Positions 1 through 5,766 of a stretch of DNA of 7,111 nt are shown here, one piece after another. Source of the stretch: Candidatus Aminicenantota bacterium (lineage in GTDB: Bacteria; Acidobacteriota; Aminicenantia; Aminicenantales; Aminicenantaceae); NCBI GenBank assembly GCA_030614645.1, contig JAUWTR010000082.1, forward strand, positions 1 through 7,111, in the 5' to 3' direction. The notes below the pieces were generated by a model, which was not told where the DNA came from, made no database searches, and saw only the letters and a program-made list of their open reading frames with translations. Both the position numbers and the translations under genes were made by a program. Position 1 is the first letter of the stretch. Each line of letters opens with the position of its first letter.

Positions 1-2
1 AG

Positions 3-1586
3 GATAGGTATCAGAGTGGAGGTGAACTGCGTTCTGAATTGACTAAAATAGAGAAAGGTATACCCACACCAGTAAGTATCCCTCCTAAGAGGGAACCCAA
101 GACAGTAAAAATCGGCGAGATCAAATGGAGGAGTATTATTCTTTATGGGGGGATAGCAGTTCTCTTGATATTGCTCATTTTTGGTCGAAATATTTTTTTC
201 CCTGGACGTCATGATGCAATCGATTCGATCGCGGTGCTGCCACTGGAAAATCTCTCCGGAGATCCCGAGCAGGAGTATTTTGCCGATGGGATGACCGATG
301 CATTGATTGCCGATCTGGGCAAGATCGGGGCGCTGCATGTAATATCACGCCGGTCAGTGATGCGTTATAAAGGATCGGACAAGTCCTTGCCAGAGATTGC
401 ACGGGAGTTGAACGTGGATGCTGTTGTGGAAGGAACAGTTGTTCGATCTGGAGAGAAAGTGAGGATCACGGCGCAGTTGATCGAGGGAGCCACTGACCGT
501 CACTTATGGGTGGAGAGCTACGAACGTGATCTGCAGGATGTACTGGCGTTGCAGAGCGAGGTGGCACGGGCGATCGCTAAGGAAATTAAGGCCAAACTGA
601 CGCCGGAACAAGAAACGCTCCTTGCGATGACACGCCCTGTAAACCCTGAAGCCCAAGAACTCTATCTCAAAGGCTGGTACTATTTTAACAAATGGTCCAA
701 AGAAGGATTCGATAGAGCAAGTGAATATTTCCAGCAGGCGATTGAGGTCGATCCCAATGACGCCCGAGCTTATGTAGGTTTAGCAAATTGTTACGGGAAT
801 TTTGGATTCTACGGATACATTCCTCCAAAAGAAGGGTACTCCAAAGCCATGGAACTCGCGAAGAAAGCTCTGGAGATTGATGAATCGCTGGCCGAAGCAC
901 ATGAGTCATTGGCTTCGAAAAAATTGTATTATGATTGGGATTGGGCAGGGGCAGAGGAAGGATTCAAACGAGCGCATGGGCTTAATCCCAACCTAGTGGG
1001 AGCGAATGAATATGCATGGCTCTTGATGACGGTCGGCCGTTTTGATGAAGCCATCGCTGAAGCCGAACGCACCCTGAGGCTCGATCCCTTCACCGTCTCC
1101 ACCAACTCGACGCTGGCGCACTTTTACACCCATACGCGTAAGTACGACCAGGCCCTTGCTCAGTATCAGCAGTTCCTTGAACTGGGTCTGGATGATGCTA
1201 GGGCCTACTCTTGGATCGCAAGGGTATACGAGCTCATGGGGAATTTCGAGGAATGTGTAAGATTCCAACATAAAGCGATGACTCTGCGTGGGGACCCGCC
1301 CGAGGATATTGAGGCATTAGGACTTGCTTACAGCCAGTCGGGACCAAAGGGTTACTGGATGTGGAATCTTGATAGATTAAAAGGCCGGTATGACCGCAAT
1401 CCCACAACTACAGCTATTTATTATGCGCAGCTTGGCGATAAGGAGCAGGCATTCGCTTGGCTGGAAAAGGCCTACGAGAAGCATGATATGGAGTTGTTCA
1501 GGCTTAAATACAATCTACGCTTTGATCCTATACGTGACGATCCTCGCTTCCAAGATCTTCTTCGCCGGATGAACTTCCCAAAGTAA
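3..1586 (+). CDS. Ser/Thr protein kinase, C-terminal part: kinase tail, TM helix, TolB/FlgO-like domain, TPR repeats (5' partial)
   Basis: The frame is open to the left window edge, so the gene is 5'-truncated. Residues are counted from the first full codon at base 3. Residues 1-12 (DRYQSGGELRSE) match the end of bacterial Ser/Thr kinase domains, where an RYQSAxEL-type motif carries the subdomain XI arginine. A TTG at base 39 could be read as a start, but that would cut through this motif. A linker rich in Pro and Lys comes next, then one transmembrane helix at about 44-61. A TolB/FlgO-like domain lies at about 72-197 (SIAVLPLENLSGDPEQEYFADG; later VVEGTVVR and ITAQLI). TPR-type helical repeats run from about 217 to 495. 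Known architecture: cytoplasmic kinase, membrane anchor, extracytoplasmic sensory or protein-binding repeats. The catalytic motifs lie outside the window, so kinase activity cannot be judged. Proteins with only the TolB-TPR part are often annotated as adenylate cyclase-like, but no cyclase domain is visible here. The gene looks more GC-rich than the genes at the right. Confidence 0.85.
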   Translation, partial: DRYQSGGELRSELTKIEKGIPTPVSIPPKREPKTVKIGEIKWRSIILYGGIAVLLILLIFGRNIFFPGRHDAIDSIAVLPLENLSGDPEQEYFADGMTDALIADLGKIGALHVISRRSVMRYKGSDKSLPEIARELNVDAVVEGTVVRSGEKVRITAQLIEGATDRHLWVESYERDLQDVLALQSEVARAIAKEIKAKLTPEQETLLAMTRPVNPEAQELYLKGWYYFNKWSKEGFDRASEYFQQAIEVDPNDARAYVGLANCYGNFGFYGYIPPKEGYSKAMELAKKALEIDESLAEAHESLASKKLYYDWDWAGAEEGFKRAHGLNPNLVGANEYAWLLMTVGRFDEAIAEAERTLRLDPFTVSTNSTLAHFYTHTRKYDQALAQYQQFLELGLDDARAYSWIARVYELMGNFEECVRFQHKAMTLRGDPPEDIEALGLAYSQSGPKGYWMWNLDRLKGRYDRNPTTTAIYYAQLGDKEQAFAWLEKAYEKHDMELFRLKYNLRFDPIRDDPRFQDLLRRMNFPK

Positions 1587-1596
1587 AGATCAAAGC

Positions 1597-1772
1597 ATGG
1601 TGGATAAAAACCATATCATCACAGAAACAAGAGGGAGACTTGGAATCGACTATATCGATATTTTCTAACTTTTAAAACCATCGAAGAACTCAATAAATCC
1701 ATTTCCTATGCGGCTGGAAAAGGGCTGGATATCATCCGCTTGAAAGATATGCCAGCGGAATTCTTCGCCTGA
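1597..1772 (+). pseudogene. Possible broken coding remnant, unrecognised family
   Basis: Two short protein-like pieces lie in different frames directly after the kinase stop codon. The first starts at ATG 1597 and ends at a TAA at 1666 (…TRGRLGIDYIDIF). The second runs in the frame of base 1677 to a TGA at 1770 (TIEELNKSISYAAGKG, then LDIIRLKDMPAEFFA). Amino acid composition looks protein-like in both, and the switch falls in a T/A-rich stretch near 1661-1677. This would fit a decayed C-terminus of a gene with one frameshift. I do not recognise the family with confidence; the second piece faintly recalls the C-terminal helix of polysaccharide deacetylase-like proteins. It may be chance. Confidence 0.3.
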
Positions 1773-1959
1773 TCGGCTTGCTCGTAGAGTAAAAAATGGC
1801 GATTATAAATATTGATTACATTGTGAACGAAATAGCAAAACGAAATAGCAAATTGAATCTATATAAGAATCAGTGTAAAATACTACTTAAAAAAGATGTA
1901 TCATACATATCGGCAATTTTTATGAATAATCCAGGTTAAATGTACTTCCTTCAACCTCA
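1773..1959. other. AT-rich spacer, no gene seen
   Basis: Between the remnant and the next ORF I see no start codon with a ribosome binding site, no clear promoter and no terminator. The only structure noted is a 13-base tandem duplication, listed separately. In the frame of the following ORF the sequence is open back to about base 1930, with no ATG or signal peptide before 1960. Confidence 0.5.
1827..1852. repeat. 13-bp perfect tandem duplication
   Basis: The unit acgaaatagcaaa occurs twice with no gap (1827-1839 and 1840-1852). Two copies only, in non-coding AT-rich sequence. This is most simply a replication-slippage product; no function is suggested. Confidence 0.8.
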
Positions 1960-2322
1960 ATGGAACTTGTCCACCGGCCAAAATCAGCCTTAAAAAAACC
2001 AGATGGGGACTTCGCTGAAATCGAACTTTTCGGATACCTGGACCTGGAATTAAAGGCAACCAATGGCGAAGGGCATGATATTGCGATCTATGCAAGGAGA
2101 CCGCAAGTCGGCGCCCAAGCTGAGACAATGCATTATCTGGTTTTTACAAAAAAAGATGAAGATGAATGGATCTCCTTAGGAATAGGCGGAGGGAACACAA
2201 GTCCTGAAAAATTCGATCTGGGAGACTTGGAAAGTATAACCATGATCAGGATCATATACAGAAATCAAAGACGTCTCAATGACCCTCATATTGATATAAG
2301 AGACATCACCCGCGCAAAATAG
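1960..2322 (+). CDS. Discoidin (F5/8C)-like domain fragment, probably a gene remnant
   Basis: This is a 120-codon ORF whose order of motifs resembles bacterial extracellular discoidin-like domains: ALKKPDGDFAEI near the N-terminus, a YLDLEL strand, GEGHDIAIYAR, then EWISLGIGGG, FDLGDLESITMIRIIY and a final DIRDITRAK. In such domains the pattern is 'A-(x)-PDG-(x)-AE…G-LxLxL…GxDxxVYE…WxSLG…FDLG…VRI'. They usually sit in secreted or surface proteins and bind glycans or other ligands. Here there is no signal peptide and no anchor, and no convincing ribosome binding site ahead of ATG 1960. The frame is open upstream only to base 1930. The whole protein would be one bare domain. The most likely reading is the leftover C-terminal domain of a larger surface protein; a small cytoplasmic protein is less likely. 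The gene converges with the minus-strand operon, with the inverted-repeat element between them. Confidence 0.5.
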   Translation: MELVHRPKSALKKPDGDFAEIELFGYLDLELKATNGEGHDIAIYARRPQVGAQAETMHYLVFTKKDEDEWISLGIGGGNTSPEKFDLGDLESITMIRIIYRNQRRLNDPHIDIRDITRAK

Positions 2323-2386
2323 AGGATATTGGTTGATGCTGTGGAAGCAATCCATTAGCCTGAACTATTCATAAGAAATGTCGATA

Positions 2387-2419
2387 AATAAATGGGGACA
2401 TGATACCTATTTCCTATTT
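2387..2419 (+). repeat. Left terminal inverted repeat, 33 bp
   Basis: Exact reverse complement of 2569-2601 over all 33 bases. Contains the core ggggacatgatacctattt. Beyond the outer end the match falls to short scattered identities; beyond the inner end it stops at base 2420. Confidence 0.93.
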
Positions 2420-2461
2420 TTTTAATTTTATTAACGGACGGAAAAGGTTCTTTACGTAGCT

Positions 2462-2485
2462 GGATTCCTGCCTTCGCGGGAATAA
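2462..2485 (+). repeat. Internal repeat arm with hairpin
   Basis: Matches the reverse complement of 2517-2540 at 18 of 24 positions (shared ggattcc, ccttcg, aat). Bases 2464-2483 form their own small hairpin: an 8-bp stem attcctgc/gcgggaat with one G·T pair and a cttc loop. The form ATTCCC-N8-GGGAAT is a widespread dispersed-repeat type, similar in shape to Neisseria dRS3; the resemblance is from memory. Confidence 0.65.
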
Positions 2486-2493
2486 CAATAAAC

Positions 2494-2511
2494 GGGGAAT
2501 AGGCACCATCC
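2494..2511 (-). repeat. Degenerate internal copy of the terminal repeat core
   Basis: Plus-strand ggggaataggcaccatcc resembles gaaataggtatcatgtccc of the right terminal repeat (about 2575-2593), in the same orientation, with a few substitutions and one or two missing bases. It suggests that the element carries, or is built from, repeated units of one motif. Confidence 0.45.
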
Positions 2512-2516
2512 TTAAG

Positions 2517-2540
2517 TCATTACTACGAAGGTGGGAATCC
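2517..2540 (-). repeat. Internal repeat arm, partner of 2462-2485
   Basis: The reverse complement begins ggattcccaccttcg and pairs imperfectly (18 of 24) with the left internal arm. In a transcript, the outer 33-bp arms and these inner arms could stack into one long interrupted stem. Confidence 0.6.
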
Positions 2541-2568
2541 CGTATTTTAAAAGAAGTATGCCCAAAAT

Positions 2569-2601
2569 AAATAGGAAATAGGTATCATGTCCCCATTTAT
2601 T
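2569..2601 (-). repeat. Right terminal inverted repeat, 33 bp
   Basis: Exact reverse complement of 2387-2419. On the minus strand its outermost bases supply the TAA that ends the truncated ATPase reading frame, so the element edge closes that gene. Confidence 0.93.
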
Positions 2602-2674
2602 CGTCGGTCATCAAAACAAAAGTCTTAATAAATTTATTAGTGTAATATTTTGTAATATCATTTAATCTTGTCAT
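2597..2674 (-). pseudogene. N-terminal remnant of a second ABC transporter ATPase, cut off at the inverted-repeat element
   Basis: Directly after the permease, the minus strand starts a 25-codon frame: MTRLNDITKYYTNKF, then IKTFVLMTDE and a stop. The first 21 residues have the layout of an ABC ATPase N-terminus: a start strand MxxLxxIxKYY with the A-loop aromatic, then a variable loop and a T-x-VL strand. The intact ATPase of this operon begins in the same way ([11 protein letters not shown]…TTALNNV). After VL the expected 'xxVNLxVxxGE' does not follow, and the stop codon lies inside the right terminal repeat. Walker A and everything after it are missing, and I found no continuation on the far side of the element. 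Its ribosome binding site overlaps the permease stop codon, so it was the fourth gene of the operon. The peptide cannot be a working ATPase. Related operons do encode two ATPases, or an ATPase with further permeases, so loss could alter the transporter. Confidence 0.7.
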
Positions 2675-2680
2675 AATATT

Positions 2681-2685
2681 CTCCT
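2681..2685 (-). promoter_or_regulatory. Ribosome binding site overlapping the permease stop codon
   Basis: On the minus strand the permease TAG (2686-2684) merges with AGGAG (2685-2681), followed by 6 bases and ATG 2674. This is a standard translationally coupled start. It shows that the short frame behind it was a real gene start and not random sequence. Confidence 0.75.
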
Positions 2686-5041
2686 ATACTCTTTTCAAGC
2701 ATTCTGCTGGATTTATATTAGCTGCTTTGAGAGTTTGATAGCTAACTGCTAACAAGGCAATGGAGAATGAAATAATACCGGCTAATAGAAAAGTCCCAAA
2801 TTCAAGATTTATTTTATATGCATAATTATGCAGCCAATTATTTGCTACCAGCCAGGCGATTGGCCAGGCAATTATATTTGCAATAAGAACCAATTTCATA
2901 ATTTTTTTTGTTAAATAAATTACAATTCCAGTAACAGATCCCCCTAATACTTTCCGAATACTTATTTCTTTTATTCTCTGTCCCGTTGTGTAAAATGCTA
3001 ATCCAATCAATCCCAGGCAAGAAATAATCAGAATTATTATTGTACTAAAATTAATTAAAATTCCGGTGATGTTTTCACTATGATATAGTTTGTTTAGTGC
3101 ACTATCTAAAAAATAATATGAAAAAGGATCTGTTGGCACTATGCTCTTTATTTTTTCTCCAACTTTAGTAAGTAACTTAGACATACTTGTATAACCGGGA
3201 TTCAATGACAGGTACATATAATATCCAGCATTTTTTCCCAATATAAATAGATGGGGTTTTATCTGTTGGTGCATAGATTCAGTATGAAAATTCTTCATTA
3301 CACCAATAATTTCAAAATTCCTTCCCCTAAGATTTCTAATTATGCTGCCAATCGGGTTTATTAAATTCATTTTTTTAGCTGCTTCTTCATTTATAACAAC
3401 ACCCCTAGTTGCATCTGTCGAAAAATCCTTTGATAAAAAACGGCCCTTTGACATTTTTATTCCCAGAACTTTATCAAGATCATAACCAACCATATCAATC
3501 CCGAAATTTATGTTCTCCCCTTCTGTCTGGTTATCCCATTTTAAACCATCTATTGTCCACCATCGATTGGTTATTGGATTATTAGAATAGGATACGCCCT
3601 TTACTTCCGGGAGTTTTAAGATTTCTTCCTTTACAATATTATAAGATTTTATCAGATCTCCCGCCATATCAACAACCAGGAGATTATCTTTTTCATATCC
3701 CAGATTTTGTTTGCTAAAATGTAGATTTTGCAAATATATTATAGAACCAAAAATGACCATTATAACTGACAAGGCAAATTGAAAGATAATCAAAGCATTA
3801 CGAAAAATCCTGCCATGTTTGTTTATATTACCTCTAGAATTGCTTCCCAGAATATTTAGAGGCTTAGTAGATGACAATATAAAGGCAGGATAAATCCCTG
3901 CTAACAATCCTATAAAAAGAGGCAATAATATAATTATTATCAAATGAAAAGAAAAATATTGGAGTTGAATATTGGAATTAAAAAGCCGGTTGAGAGTAGG
4001 TAAGAGAATTATAGTCAAAATTAATGCCACAAGCATTGATATATAAGTAAAAAAAACTGACTCAAGAAGAAATTGTTTTACCAGAATTCTTTTAGAGGCT
4101 CCAAGAACCTTTTTTACTGCAATCTGTTTTGACCATTTTTCCGATCTGACAGTTGATAAATTTATATAATTAATCCCTGCAATTATCAAGATGAATAAGG
4201 CGACAAAAGAAAAAAGATAAATGTCCTGAACTCTCCCACCCCCTTCAATATTGTATAAATAACAATTTTTTAAAGGTACTAAAGATAAATCTGTTTTTGT
4301 TTCTGGATTATGTTTTGTAACGACTCCGGCAATTTTTTGATCAATTATTTTTTTGTCTACTCCTGCATCAAGCAGCACATAGGTCTCTACCATATTATAT
4401 TTCCAGAGAGTTTGAACCCATTTATTAATACGTTTAAATGGAATTAAAAATTCAAATTTATTTATTCCGGTTACTTTGAAATGGGTATTTGCCGGAATAT
4501 CTTTCAATATACCGGTAACCGTCATCGGTTGAGTTTTACTTAGATAACCATCATCGATTAAGATAACTTTCCCTATAGGATCATCTGTTCCAAAAATACG
4601 TTTTGCAAGCTGCTGAGTAATAACAATTGAATTGGGATCAGTTAAAAGAGTCTCAATATTTCCCTTTATTAATGGAAAAGAAAAAATATCAAAGAAAGAT
4701 TGGGATACAAAAGCTCCTTCTGAAAAATATCCATTATTATTTAGAGTCAGTTTAGACTTACCCCGATGCAGGAATGGTGTCGTTTCCTTAATCTCAGGGA
4801 ACTCTTTTTTAAAATATGCAGCCAGAGGTCCGGGGCCATAATAACTTTCATTTTTGTAACTTACCTTATATATTTCATTTTTGTTTAAATGAAAATCATC
4901 ATGGCTTAACTCAAAATCAACCCACAGGAAAATTAATATTGCACAAGCCATTCCTATAGCCAGCCCACTGATATTAATAACCGTGAATAATTTGTTTGTT
5001 TTTATATTTCTAAGAGTAGTTTGCAAATTTCTCATTATCAT
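2684..5041 (-). CDS. FtsX/MacB-type ABC transporter permease, 8 TM helices
   Basis: Inner-membrane subunit of a MacAB-type (type VII) ABC exporter. In this family the permease does not form a classical channel but passes ATPase movement to periplasmic domains. The 785 residues hold two MacB-like halves. Helix 1 (about 19-41) is followed by a periplasmic MacB_PCD domain (about 42-270). Helices 2-4 (274-294, 324-350, 366-388) form the first FtsX core. Helix 5 (414-437), a second periplasmic domain (about 438-658) and helices 6-8 (660-684, 712-733, 749-770) follow. The cytoplasmic coupling motif appears twice, as KQIAVKKVLGASKR and KEISIRKVLGGSV, and the C-terminus NPAECLKRV fits the family's NPxExLR ending. 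This two-half form of ~780-800 residues is typical of Bacteroidetes-like lineages; E. coli MacB has one half fused to its ATPase. The start is 15 bases after the ATPase stop, with AGGAG at good spacing. The cargo cannot be told from sequence. Confidence 0.93.
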   Translation of the reverse strand: MIMRNLQTTLRNIKTNKLFTVINISGLAIGMACAILIFLWVDFELSHDDFHLNKNEIYKVSYKNESYYGPGPLAAYFKKEFPEIKETTPFLHRGKSKLTLNNNGYFSEGAFVSQSFFDIFSFPLIKGNIETLLTDPNSIVITQQLAKRIFGTDDPIGKVILIDDGYLSKTQPMTVTGILKDIPANTHFKVTGINKFEFLIPFKRINKWVQTLWKYNMVETYVLLDAGVDKKIIDQKIAGVVTKHNPETKTDLSLVPLKNCYLYNIEGGGRVQDIYLFSFVALFILIIAGINYINLSTVRSEKWSKQIAVKKVLGASKRILVKQFLLESVFFTYISMLVALILTIILLPTLNRLFNSNIQLQYFSFHLIIIILLPLFIGLLAGIYPAFILSSTKPLNILGSNSRGNINKHGRIFRNALIIFQFALSVIMVIFGSIIYLQNLHFSKQNLGYEKDNLLVVDMAGDLIKSYNIVKEEILKLPEVKGVSYSNNPITNRWWTIDGLKWDNQTEGENINFGIDMVGYDLDKVLGIKMSKGRFLSKDFSTDATRGVVINEEAAKKMNLINPIGSIIRNLRGRNFEIIGVMKNFHTESMHQQIKPHLFILGKNAGYYMYLSLNPGYTSMSKLLTKVGEKIKSIVPTDPFSYYFLDSALNKLYHSENITGILINFSTIIILIISCLGLIGLAFYTTGQRIKEISIRKVLGGSVTGIVIYLTKKIMKLVLIANIIAWPIAWLVANNWLHNYAYKINLEFGTFLLAGIISFSIALLAVSYQTLKAANINPAECLKRV

Positions 5042-5049
5042 TTTTATAT

Positions 5050-5054
5050 CTCCT
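5050..5054 (-). promoter_or_regulatory. Ribosome binding site setting the permease start
   Basis: AGGAG on the minus strand lies 8 bases before ATG 5041 and 14 bases before the in-frame ATG 5035 (protein starts M-I-M). The spacing favours 5041. It lies within the 15-base gap after the ATPase TAG, which suggests coupled translation. Confidence 0.7.
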
Positions 5055-5056
5055 AC

Positions 5057-5746
5057 CTATAAATGAAATTCTTCTTTTTTGTTTTCTGTTATTATATGAC
5101 CATCAAAGAGGTTGATTATTCTCTGAGCACATTCTGCATTGGAAGGTGAGTGGGTAACCATAATTATGGTTGTACCCTCTTCATGAAGCTGTGTTAAAAG
5201 ACTCATAACCTCATCACCATTTTCTGAGTCAAGATTTCCGGTTGGTTCATCTGCCAGGATCATTTTTGGATTTGTTACAATGGCTCTGGCTTCCGCTACT
5301 CTCTGCTGTTGTCCTCCGGACAGCTGCTGAGGGAAATGGTTTTTTCGGGGCAGGATATTTAGCTTTTCCATTACTGCCTTAACCTTCTTCTTTCTCTCTG
5401 CCGGGGAGACTTTCTGATAGAGTAGCGGTAATTCAATATTCTCATAAACTGTTAATTCATCGATCAGATTAAAACTTTGAAAGATAAATCCAATATTGGA
5501 TTTTCTCAGGTTTGTTCTCTGTTTTTCAGAATATCCTCCAACTTCCTCATTGGTAAAGAAAAATTCTCCTTCTGTTGGATTATCCAAAAGTCCAAGAATA
5601 TTTAACAGCGTGGACTTTCCACATCCCGAAGGTCCCATGACAGCAATGAATTCACCTTCTTTTACCCTTAAATTAACATTGTTCAGTGCAGTAGTTTCCA
5701 CATCCTCAGTTGTATAGATTTTTTTTAAATTTTTTGTTTCGATCAT
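5057..5746 (-). CDS. ABC transporter ATPase, MacB/LolD-like
   Basis: Cytoplasmic ATP-hydrolysing subunit that pairs with the FtsX-type permease encoded next. At 229 residues it has the usual length for the LolD/MacB/FtsE group. All nucleotide-binding motifs are present: A-loop Tyr11, Walker [10 protein letters not shown] at 38-46, Q-loop Gln90 (GFIFQSFNL), signature [14 protein letters not shown] at 142-155, Walker B ILADEP ending at Glu167-Pro168, D-loop NLDS at 171-174, and the switch His199 (VTHS). The QSFNL after the Q-loop and the TGNLDS segment are typical of this group. One oddity is Glu152, where the family normally has a small hydrophobic residue (VAIARA or VAVARA). The ATG at 5746 has AGGAG 6 bases upstream, and the gene starts 20 bases after the adaptor stop. 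Export or mechanotransmission is expected, but the transported substrate is unknown. Confidence 0.95.
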   Translation of the reverse strand: MIETKNLKKIYTTEDVETTALNNVNLRVKEGEFIAVMGPSGCGKSTLLNILGLLDNPTEGEFFFTNEEVGGYSEKQRTNLRKSNIGFIFQSFNLIDELTVYENIELPLLYQKVSPAERKKKVKAVMEKLNILPRKNHFPQQLSGGQQQRVAEARAIVTNPKMILADEPTGNLDSENGDEVMSLLTQLHEEGTTIIMVTHSPSNAECAQRIINLFDGHIITENKKEEFHL

Positions 5747-5766
5747 AATTAGCTCCTTTTAATTTA

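Larger units (their letters stand above)
2387..2601. mobile_element. 215-bp inverted-repeat element (MITE- or REP/RAYT-like), non-coding
   Basis: The two ends are perfect 33-base inverted repeats (2387-2419 and 2569-2601) with the core aatggggacatgatacct. No ORF of useful size lies between them. Inside is a second, imperfect inverted pair (2462-2485 with 2517-2540) and a degenerate further copy of the terminal core (2494-2511). The exact identity of the long arms points to a recent or maintained insertion. No clear target-site duplication is visible; outside the arms only a short 'cga' match continues the symmetry. Motifs of the type 'GGGGACA…ACCTATTT' are, to my knowledge, dispersed in several phyla near IS200-like REP-associated transposases, so mobilisation by such an enzyme elsewhere in the genome is a reasonable inference. 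Its right end abuts the truncated ABC ATPase gene. It could also act as a two-way transcription terminator between convergent genes. Confidence 0.7.

Noticed and set aside
39..41. TTG as start codon of the plus-strand TolB-TPR gene, with ggaggtg at 18-24 as ribosome binding site
   Set aside because: The spacing of about 14 bases is long, and the codons before the TTG encode a kinase-tail motif continuous with the rest of the protein.
1597..1668. Aldo/keto reductase fragment suggested by RLGIDYIDIF
   Set aside because: The motif is short, and the adjoining piece (TIEELNKSISYAAGKG) does not fit what follows this motif in that family.
2322..2386. Continuation of the second ATPase on the far side of the element
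   Set aside because: The three minus-strand frames contain early stops and show no Walker A or other ABC motif.
2387..2601. CRISPR array
   Set aside because: The repeats are a single inverted pair and not regularly spaced direct repeats, and no cas-like gene is nearby.
4632..4841. 69-codon plus-strand ORF inside the permease gene
   Set aside because: It is antisense to well-conserved permease coding sequence, lacks a ribosome binding site and has no recognisable domain.
5496..5717. 73-codon plus-strand ORF inside the ATPase gene
   Set aside because: It is an antisense shadow of the Walker A and Q-loop region of a clear ABC ATPase.
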